A DNA stretch of 64,000 bases from NCBI GenBank assembly GCA_033763975.1, contig JANRJM010000001.1, positions 186,001 through 250,000 of the forward strand. The letters run 5' to 3'. A program made the position numbers and the translations under genes. The stretch comes from Planctomycetota bacterium (GTDB lineage: Bacteria; Planctomycetota; Phycisphaerae; Phycisphaerales; UBA1924). The notes below the pieces were generated by a model, which saw only the letters and a program-made list of their open reading frames with translations, did not search any database and was not told where the DNA came from. Shown one piece after another: positions 58,282 to 64,000 of the stretch (the first letter of the stretch is position 1; each line of letters opens with the position of its first letter).

Positions 58282-58806
58282 ATGAACGCCCTCGCGTCGA
58301 TCATGCTCACCCCCGCGCAGCGGGCCCGCGACTACACCGATCGCCTGGTGCAGGGCATTCGCCCGGAGCAGGCGGCCCGCAAGCCTGTGGGACGCGAGGG
58401 GGTGATCGACACCAACCACCCGGTGTTCGTCTTCGGGCACCTGTCCCTCTACGGCGCGCGTGTGCTCACGCTGGTGGGCAAGGATCCCGCGCCGGCGGCG
58501 ACGCCCGAGACGTGGGAGGCGCTCTTCAAGGCCGGGGCGCCGTGCCACGACGACCCCAGCGGGGCGATCTACCCGGCGTTCGGGGAGATCGTCACGCGGT
58601 ACTTCGAGATCACCGACGCGATGCACGCGGGCGTGCGCGACACGCCCGACGACGTGCTGCTCCGCGAGAACCCGAACGAGGCGCAGCGCGCGCGGTTCGC
58701 GCTCGTGGGGCACCTGGTGAACTTCCTGATCAACAGCCACGTCATGATGCACGCGGGGCAGGTGAGCGCCTGGCGCCGGTGCATGGGCCTGGCGAGCGCG
58801 ATGTAG
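58282..58806 (+). CDS. DinB-like four-helix-bundle protein
   Basis: A 174-residue protein of the DinB/YfiT-like superfamily. His-containing segments HPVFVFGHLSLYGARVL and LINSHVMMHAGQVSAWRRC are placed as the metal-binding His triad. Related proteins act as thiol-dependent S-transferases; the substrate here is unknown. The ATG at 58282 follows GGAGGAAG. It is divergent from the secretin gene and convergent with the MBL hydrolase. Confidence 0.75.
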   Translation: MNALASIMLTPAQRARDYTDRLVQGIRPEQAARKPVGREGVIDTNHPVFVFGHLSLYGARVLTLVGKDPAPAATPETWEALFKAGAPCHDDPSGAIYPAFGEIVTRYFEITDAMHAGVRDTPDDVLLRENPNEAQRARFALVGHLVNFLINSHVMMHAGQVSAWRRCMGLASAM

Positions 58807-58838
58807 CGAACGGGGTGGCGCGTCAGGGCGCCGGAGCG

Positions 58839-59489
58839 TCAGCGGGCGCGGACGAACGGGTTCGTGCGCTTCTCGGCGCCGATGGTTGTGGGCGGGCCGT
58901 GCCCGGGCAGCACCGTCGTGGCGTCGGGCAACGTGTACAGGCGCGTGCGGATCGATGCTTCGAGCACGTCGGGGTCGGCGTTGGGCAGGTCCGAGCGCCC
59001 GACGCTGCCCGCGAAGAGCGTGTCGCCCACGATGGCGATGTTCGACCGATCCTGCACGAGCGTGACGCCCCCGGGCGAGTGCCCGGGCGTGTGCAGCACC
59101 CGCCAGCCGACGCCGGCGAGTTCGAGCGTCTCGCCGTCCTGGAGCGCGCGATCCGGGTCGGGCAGGCTGATCGGCGCGCCCGACAGGAGGCTCAGGTTGA
59201 GTTCAGGGGCGCCCAGCCAGTCGTGCTCGGCCTTGTGCAGCAGAACCGGCGCATCCGGGAAGGCCCGTCGCACGTCGGCGATGCCGGCGATGTGGTCGAT
59301 GTGGGCGTGCGTGAGCACGATCGCGCGGGGGGTGAGGCCCTGCGCCCGGACGTGCTCGATGACCGGCGCGGGCTCGAAGCTCGGATCGATGATCCAGCAG
59401 TCGGGCGATGTGCGGACGCCCACGACGTACGTGTTGGTGAGAAACGGGCCGAGTTCGAAGCGGGCGATGGCGAGCGCGGGGTCTGTCAC
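58839..59489 (-). CDS. MBL-fold metallohydrolase (glyoxalase II-like)
   Basis: A 216-residue metallo-beta-lactamase-fold hydrolase. The metal site THAHIDHIAG supplies His61, His63, Asp65 and His66. LHTPGHSPGGVTLV adds the next His, IAIVGDTLFAGSVGRSDLPN the bridging Asp and LPGHGPPTTIGAE the last His. This is the YcbL/glyoxalase II-like subgroup, which acts on thioesters or small esters. The exact substrate is not shown by sequence. Confidence 0.92.
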   Translation of the reverse strand: MTDPALAIARFELGPFLTNTYVVGVRTSPDCWIIDPSFEPAPVIEHVRAQGLTPRAIVLTHAHIDHIAGIADVRRAFPDAPVLLHKAEHDWLGAPELNLSLLSGAPISLPDPDRALQDGETLELAGVGWRVLHTPGHSPGGVTLVQDRSNIAIVGDTLFAGSVGRSDLPNADPDVLEASIRTRLYTLPDATTVLPGHGPPTTIGAEKRTNPFVRAR

Positions 59490-59569
59490 GGGGCAGTCTA
59501 TGGCCGCTTGCCCGGGCGGTTTACACTTGCCCGCGGGCCGCGGGCTGAGCGCGCACCCAGGGAGGTCGC

Positions 59570-60538
59570 ATGGACCATCAACCGTCGAATGGCGTGTCGG
59601 ATCGTCGGCGGGACTCGCGGCTGGTGTGGTTTCTGGTGCTGCTGAACTTCGCGGCGGCGCTGGGCGTGACGGTGCTGCTGCTGGTGCGCGAGCAGGACCG
59701 AGGCCTGGGGCTGCTGGGGCTGGCCGTGGTGGGCGCGCTGGGCCCGATCGTGGTGCTGATGCTGCGGCGCGAGACGATGTCCGGCGACCGCGAGCTGCTG
59801 GCGCGCCTGGACGACGTGCAGCGGAGCGTGCGGCGTCTGGCGGATTCGAGCGTGCTCTCGGACGAGGCCCGACGCGCGCTCAACCGGCGGGAAGAGCGTG
59901 ACATCCTGTGCCGCGCGATCGAGGAAGACCTCGCGGCGAGGAACTGGGACGCGGCCCTGGCGCTGATCCGCGAGCTGGCCGACCGGTTCGGGTACCGGGC
60001 GGAGGCCGAGGGGTTCCGGGCGCGGATCGACGACCTGCGTCGGCAGAGCCTGGAGCAGGAGATCACAGAGGCGATCGGGGTGCTCGACGGGCTGGTGCTG
60101 CAGCGCCGGTGGCACGACGCATCGCTGGAAGCGAGCAAGATCATGCGGCTGTACCCGGACTCGCCGCGGGTAGAGCCCCTGCGGGCGCGGGTGGGGCAGG
60201 CGTACGACGCGTTCCGCCGGGATCTGGAGAGGCGGTTCCTCCTGGCGGCGCAGGCCGACCGGACGGAGGAAGCGCTGACGCTGCTGCGCGAGCTCGACCA
60301 GTACCTGACGCCCGTCGAGGCCGAGCCGCTGCGCGAACTGGCGCGCGGGGTCATCGGTCGGGCGCGCCAGAACCTGGGGGCGCAGTTCCGCCTCGCGTTG
60401 CAGGACCACCGGTGGGCCGAGGCGACGCGCCTGGGGCAGCAGATCGTGGAAGAGTTCCCGAACTCGCGGATGGCGGCGGAGGTTCGGGGGATGCTGGACG
60501 GGATCCGTCAGCGGGCGAATCAGCCCGCGCCGGCCTGA
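59570..60538 (+). CDS. Membrane protein with TPR-like helical cytoplasmic domain
   Basis: A 322-residue protein. Two closely spaced helices (LVWFLVLLNFAAALGVTVLLL; GLLGLAVVGALGPIVVLML) anchor it. A helical domain of 240 residues follows, with TPR-like pairs (DLAARNWDAALALIRELADR; RWAEATRLGQQIVEEFPNSR). I do not recognise a named family; scaffold or assembly roles are common for such proteins. Its last 19 bp overlap the convergent end of lspA. Confidence 0.72.
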   Translation: MDHQPSNGVSDRRRDSRLVWFLVLLNFAAALGVTVLLLVREQDRGLGLLGLAVVGALGPIVVLMLRRETMSGDRELLARLDDVQRSVRRLADSSVLSDEARRALNRREERDILCRAIEEDLAARNWDAALALIRELADRFGYRAEAEGFRARIDDLRRQSLEQEITEAIGVLDGLVLQRRWHDASLEASKIMRLYPDSPRVEPLRARVGQAYDAFRRDLERRFLLAAQADRTEEALTLLRELDQYLTPVEAEPLRELARGVIGRARQNLGAQFRLALQDHRWAEATRLGQQIVEEFPNSRMAAEVRGMLDGIRQRANQPAPA

Positions 60539-61236
60539 GAGCCCGAGCCCGTTTGAGAGCCGGGGCCATCGGCCGCGCCGGCCGGTTCGGCGGGCGCCGG
60601 GCGGTCGTCGCCGATCGGACGGAGTGTGCGCCAGATGAGCGCGCCGATGCCGATGATGAGGAACAGGTCGGCGATGTTCGAGACGTACGGCCAGACCTCG
60701 CGCCCGCCCCAGGGCCACTCGAGCCCGCCCGGGAGCACGACGCCGGGGAGCGGGTGGATGAAGTCGCGCACGCAGGCGTACACGAGCCGGTCGTAGAGGT
60801 TGCCCAGCCCGCCCGAGACCAGCAGGCCGACCGCGGCGTGGCTGAGCGTGTCGCGCGCGGTGGTCCACCGCACGAACAGCATCATCGCGAAGACCATCGC
60901 GACGCCGGTGAAGAGCATGAACACGCCCCTGCGCCCGGCGCCGATGCCGAACACCGCGCCGGGGTTCAGGACGAGCGTGAACTCGAGCACGTGCGGGACG
61001 ATGCGGACCGGCTCGTGCGCCGGGATCAGCGCGGATGGATGGTTCGCTCGCATCACCTGCGCTCGGTCGACGACGACGGGCGCGTCGGCGATGTACCGGA
61101 ACGCCGCCGCCTTGCTGCCCAGGTCGATCACCAGGCCCACGATGATCGTCGCGAGCAGCACGAGCCAGGCACGCCGCGGCTTGCGCGTGGGGTGGACGGG
61201 CGTACGCGCGGGCGGGGCTGTGGGCGTCGCGTTCAT
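60520..61236 (-). CDS. lspA: Lipoprotein signal peptidase
   Basis: LspA removes the signal peptide of prolipoproteins in the inner membrane. The 238-residue protein (usually about 165) has four hydrophobic helices, FTLVLNPGAVFGIGAGRRG (the conserved NxGxxFG region), GLLVSGGLGNLYDRLVYACV with the first catalytic Asp and SNIADLFLIIGIGALIWRT with the second. Extra length is in a long first periplasmic loop and a Pro/Gly/Ala-rich tail. Its ATG directly follows the TAG of the DksA-like gene, so the two are coupled. Confidence 0.95.
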   Translation of the reverse strand: MNATPTAPPARTPVHPTRKPRRAWLVLLATIIVGLVIDLGSKAAAFRYIADAPVVVDRAQVMRANHPSALIPAHEPVRIVPHVLEFTLVLNPGAVFGIGAGRRGVFMLFTGVAMVFAMMLFVRWTTARDTLSHAAVGLLVSGGLGNLYDRLVYACVRDFIHPLPGVVLPGGLEWPWGGREVWPYVSNIADLFLIIGIGALIWRTLRPIGDDRPAPAEPAGAADGPGSQTGSGSQAGAG

Positions 61237-62157
61237 CTACGAGCGCATCGCGTGGCGTTCGAGCTCGCGCGCGGCTTCGATCGAGTAGCGCGCCCAGGGC
61301 AGCTCTTCCAGACGCTCGAGCTTTACCGGCTTGCCCGTCAGTTCGCACACGCCGAACGTGCCCTTCGTGATCCGCACGAGCGCGTCGTCGATCTCGCGGA
61401 TCAGCTTGCGGTCGGCGGCCGCCAGGTCGAGCGACAGCGACTGCTCCGAAGCGTCGGACCCCTGCTCGGCCAGGTGCGAGGGCATGTTCGAGAGCGAGCC
61501 CGACTCGCTCCGCAGCGCCTCACGCTCCATCATGTTCACGTCGCCGACCAGTTCCGCCCGCTTGCGGATCAGGCGCTGGCGGAAGTACTCGATCTGCGTC
61601 TCGGACAAGGGCGACACGCCGGTCACCACCGTCTGCGGCAGCTCCGGCCCGCCGTGCTGCCCCAGCGCCCGCGCGGGCGACGCCTTCGGGCCCGACGGGA
61701 TCAGCGGCTTGCGCGGAGACTTCGGATCCAGCAGGCGCCCGAGCCCCGACGGGATGATGTTCGCCATCGAGATCGGCGCCTTCGCCTTGCGCACCGGCTT
61801 GGGCGTCACGATCGTGATCCCCTTGCGCGCGGTCTTCGCGTCGGCCACGGGGGCCGCCTTGGGTTCGGGCGCGGCGGGGGCGGCCTTTGCGCCCTTCTCG
61901 GGCTTCTCGTCCGCGCGGGGCTTGGCCGGCGGGCGGGCCTTCTCGCTCTTGGGCTCGGCCTTGGCCGCGGGGCGCGCCTTGGCCTTGGGCTTCGCGGGTG
62001 ATTCGGCGGCCTTCGCGGGGCGCGAAGCCTTGGGGGCGGGCTTGGAGGCCGCCTTGGCCTTGGCAACGGGCGTCTTCTTCGCGGGTTTTTCGCGCGCGGG
62101 CTTTGGCTTCAACGCTTTTTTCTCGGCGGGAGTGTTCTTGGGCACGGGCGACTCCAC
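61237..62157 (-). CDS. DksA/TraR-family protein with histone H1-like N-terminus and degenerate zinc finger
   Basis: A 306-residue protein. The first 115 residues are Lys/Ala/Pro repeats (KPKAKARPAAKAEPKSEKAR type), as in histone H1. The C-terminal 130 residues are DksA/TraR-like: QIEYFRQRLIRKRAELVGDV is the coiled coil, and GSDASEQSLSLDLAAADRKL and EIDDALVRITKGTFGVCELT follow. The zinc-finger cysteines are mostly replaced (GVCELTGKPVKLERL lacks CxxC and no second pair follows). DksA relatives bind RNA polymerase; the basic tail may bind DNA. It is stop-to-start coupled with lspA, an arrangement common in planctomycetes. Confidence 0.88.
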   Translation of the reverse strand: MESPVPKNTPAEKKALKPKPAREKPAKKTPVAKAKAASKPAPKASRPAKAAESPAKPKAKARPAAKAEPKSEKARPPAKPRADEKPEKGAKAAPAAPEPKAAPVADAKTARKGITIVTPKPVRKAKAPISMANIIPSGLGRLLDPKSPRKPLIPSGPKASPARALGQHGGPELPQTVVTGVSPLSETQIEYFRQRLIRKRAELVGDVNMMEREALRSESGSLSNMPSHLAEQGSDASEQSLSLDLAAADRKLIREIDDALVRITKGTFGVCELTGKPVKLERLEELPWARYSIEAARELERHAMRS

Positions 62158-62257
62158 GCGTGCGCCGGGACACGGAAGGTGTCCCGCGGCGAATGGCCGA
62201 AACGCTAGGGGGACACCCCGTGCCAGTCAAAGCCACCAGCGTCCGGGCGCGGGGGTG

Positions 62258-63307
62258 CTAGACGCCCGGCGTGCCCGCGAGGGCGGTGTCGTCCGGGGGC
62301 GTGGCCTCGCCCGGGCTCTCGAGGTACTGGCCCATGCGCCGGAAGCGGGCGTACCGCTGCGCGAGCAGTTCGTCCGGCTCGACGGTGCGCAGCGCGTTGA
62401 GCTGCGCCACGATCCACTGCTGGAGCGCGAGCGCGGTAGACCGGGGGTCGCGGTGCGCCCCGCCCAGGGGCTCGGGGATGACCTCGTCGATGATGCCCAG
62501 CGAGAGGTTGTCCTGCGCCGTGAGCTTCAGCGCGCGGGCCGCCGCGTGGTTCGTCTGCTCGTTGGCTTCCTTCCAGAGAATGGCGGCGCAGCCCTCGGGG
62601 CTGATGACGGAGTACCACGCGTGCTGGAGCATCGCGACGCGGTCGGCGACCGCCAACCCCAGCGCGCCCCCCGACCCGCCCTCGCCGATGACGACGCTCA
62701 CGATGGGCGTGCGCAGGCGGCTCATCTCGAGCATGTTCACCGCGATGGCCTCGGCCTGGCCGCGCTGCTCGGCACCCAGCCCGGGGTAGGCGCCGGGCGT
62801 GTCGACCAGCGTCACGATCGGCACGCCGAACTTCTCGGCCAGTTTCATCTTCGCGAGCGCCTTGCGGTAGCCCTCGGGGTGGGCGCAGCCGAAGTTGCAC
62901 GCGAGCTTCTCGCTCGTCTGCTTGCCCTTCTGGTGCCCGACGAGCAGGACCTTCAGCGGGCCCAGGCGCGCAAAGCCCGTGACGATCGCCGCGTCGTCGG
63001 CGAAGCGCCGGTCGCCGTGCAGTTCCGCGAAGTCGCGGCACATGAGGGCGATGTAATCGCGCGTCTGCGGGCGGAGCGGGTGCCGGGCCACGCGCACCGT
63101 GTCCCACGGGGACAGCCTGGCGTACGCCTTCGTGAGCGCCTCTTCACGCTCGCGTCGAAGGGCCGCGAGGTCGTGCTCCACGCGGGCGCGCGCGGCGGGG
63201 TCCTCGTCGGCGGCGGGGGTGCGTCGGAGGCGCTCCTCCGCGGATTCGATCTGCTGCTCGACCGCCGCGACCGGCTTCTCGAAGTCCAACTGGTAATAGA
63301 CCGACAT
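62258..63307 (-). CDS. accA: Acetyl-CoA carboxylase carboxyltransferase subunit alpha
   Basis: AccA forms, with AccD, the carboxyltransferase that makes malonyl-CoA for fatty-acid synthesis. The 349-residue protein has the N-terminal helices YYQLDFEKPVAAVEQQIES and the crotonase-like core: RDFAELHGDRRFADDAAIVT, VLLVGHQKGKQTSEKLACNF, VPIVTLVDTPGAYPGLGAEQ, SVVIGEGGSGGALGLAVADR and HAWYSVISPEGCAAILWKEA. The ATG at 63307 is preferred; another lies at 63328. It is divergent from proC, with a gap of 36 bp. Confidence 0.96.
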   Translation of the reverse strand: MSVYYQLDFEKPVAAVEQQIESAEERLRRTPAADEDPAARARVEHDLAALRREREEALTKAYARLSPWDTVRVARHPLRPQTRDYIALMCRDFAELHGDRRFADDAAIVTGFARLGPLKVLLVGHQKGKQTSEKLACNFGCAHPEGYRKALAKMKLAEKFGVPIVTLVDTPGAYPGLGAEQRGQAEAIAVNMLEMSRLRTPIVSVVIGEGGSGGALGLAVADRVAMLQHAWYSVISPEGCAAILWKEANEQTNHAAARALKLTAQDNLSLGIIDEVIPEPLGGAHRDPRSTALALQQWIVAQLNALRTVEPDELLAQRYARFRRMGQYLESPGEATPPDDTALAGTPGV

Positions 63308-63343
63308 GTGCCGGAAGGATAGGGACACGCACTACCCTGCGGG

Positions 63344-64000
63344 ATGCACACCCCGCACGCCACCCAACCGCCCTCGCTGCTGGTCGTCGGAGCCGGGGCC
63401 ATGGGCGGCGCGATCGTCGACGGGGCCCTCCGTAGCGCCGTGCTCCCCCCCGACGCCCTCGCCGTGGTCGAACCCGACGCGGGCCGACGCGCACGCCTCC
63501 CGCGGACGGTCGAGACGTTCGCGGATCTCGCCGGCGGCGGCGCGTGGCTGCGGGCGCGGGGCGCGCACGCCCAGGTGCTGCTCGCGGTGAAGCCCCAGGC
63601 GCTCGCGGACGTGGCGGCGGGGCTGCGCCCGGCGCTGGGCGATGACCCCCGCGTCGTGATCTCCATCCTCGCGGGGACGCCCGGGGCAAAGGTCCGCGCC
63701 CTGCTGGCGTGCGCACGCGTCGTGCGGGCGATGCCGAACCTCGCGCTGCGCGTGGGGCGCGGGTGCACGGCGGTGTGCCTGAGCGACGGGGCCGCACACC
63801 CCGACGACCACTTCGCGTGCGCGCTCTTCGGGACGGGCGGACAGAAGGTGTTCCGGGTGGACGAGGCGCTCATGGACGCGTTCACGGCGTTGGCGGGCAG
63901 CGGGCCGGCGTACGTGTTCTACCTCGCCGAGGCCATGCAGCGGGCGGGCGTGCTCATGGGCTTTGAGCATGCGCAAGCGCTGGAGATGGTGCGAGAGACG
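63344..64000 (+). CDS. proC: Pyrroline-5-carboxylate reductase (partial, C-terminus beyond the window)
   Basis: ProC makes proline from pyrroline-5-carboxylate with NAD(P)H. The 219 visible residues include the Rossmann start LLVVGAGAMGGAIVDGALRS, VLLAVKPQALADVAAGL, VISILAGTPGAKVRALL, RVVRAMPNLALRVGRGCTAV, and the dimer/substrate domain DAFTALAGSGPAYVFYLAEA. The frame is open to the right edge, so about 50-60 residues are missing. It is divergent from accA. Confidence 0.93.
   Translation, partial: MHTPHATQPPSLLVVGAGAMGGAIVDGALRSAVLPPDALAVVEPDAGRRARLPRTVETFADLAGGGAWLRARGAHAQVLLAVKPQALADVAAGLRPALGDDPRVVISILAGTPGAKVRALLACARVVRAMPNLALRVGRGCTAVCLSDGAAHPDDHFACALFGTGGQKVFRVDEALMDAFTALAGSGPAYVFYLAEAMQRAGVLMGFEHAQALEMVRET

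Noticed and set aside
1-64000. CRISPR arrays, insertion sequences, integrases, prophage structural genes or a replication origin
   Set aside because: No regular spaced repeats, transposase or integrase motifs, phage structural genes or DnaA-box clusters were seen on either strand.

Overview
The window is G+C-rich chromosomal DNA (about 70% by eye) from a planctomycete, most likely of the Phycisphaerae/Phycisphaerales. Pointers to this are secreted proteins ending in dockerin-like DFNxDGNVDQDD tails, an ECF sigma factor of the planctomycete type (TIGR02999-like) overlapping a Ser/Thr kinase, a DksA/TraR-like protein with a Lys/Ala/Pro-rich N-terminus, a PadR/HAAS pair with a planctomycete-style secretin-N-like domain, and a futalosine-pathway MqnD. 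The lineage is inferred from these protein features, not from a database search.

Layout. 1-6973: start of a TSCPD-domain (B12-dependent RNR-type) protein, a very large SecA, a type II pseudopilin and a zinc-less medium-chain reductase. 7049-8717: rpsP-trmD-rplS (minus strand, no rimM). 8935-10304: a more A+T-rich island with a probable HNH-like toxin fragment and an overlapping immunity gene. 10320-17830: a GIGTTNP-repeat secreted protein, a CPA/TrkA antiporter, tRNA-Leu(UAA), the ECF-kinase pair, and a dockerin-tailed secreted protein with an elaborate 5' leader. 17940-21126: fur, a PpiD/SurA-like membrane chaperone and rpsD. 21402-25746: purF, a zinc-ribbon membrane protein, mqnD, an FAA hydrolase and smpB. 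25766-34264: two membrane mannosyltransferase-like enzymes, PrsW, a ketosamine-3-kinase, a beta-propeller/Ig/dockerin protein and an RRM RNA-binding protein. 34393-38532: a LysM-like/peptidoglycan-binding protein followed by a 1129-residue protein I cannot assign. 38677-43190: thrS with a Thr-rich leader peptide and a terminator upstream, divergent from a padR-HAAS operon. 43300-45285: nrdR, a SWIM protein, a structured intergenic stretch and tRNA-Gln(UUG). 45339-51804: glmU-like, prs, rplY/ctc and pth (the Bacillus gcaD-prs-ctc-spoVC order), then rpsF, ssb, a zinc-ribbon membrane protein and rplI. 51894-64000: PduO-type cobalamin adenosyltransferase, recJ, a TPR lipoprotein and secretin of a type II/IV apparatus, a DinB-like protein, an MBL hydrolase, a TPR-like membrane protein, DksA-like protein plus lspA, accA and the start of proC.

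Most of the window is housekeeping. Translation genes (rpsP, rplS, rpsD, smpB, thrS, rplY, pth, rpsF, rplI, trmD) are spread over several small operons. The pseudopilin, secretin and TPR lipoprotein imply a type II/IV secretion or pilus system whose ATPase and platform genes lie elsewhere. nrdR, the TSCPD protein and the cobalamin adenosyltransferase together fit a B12-dependent ribonucleotide reductase in this organism.

The most notable features are: (i) an apparent threonine attenuator in front of thrS, with a 13-residue leader peptide containing 9 threonines and an intrinsic terminator; (ii) nested inverted repeats in the leader of the dockerin-tailed gene at 16539-17690 that would enclose its ribosome binding site; (iii) six strong consecutive hairpins behind a promoter-like sequence at 44867-45119; (iv) an orphan pair at 34393-38532 resembling type VI/contractile-injection cargo loci; (v) an orphan toxin-immunity cassette; and (vi) a leaderless padR promoter carrying a perfect palindrome between -35 and -10.
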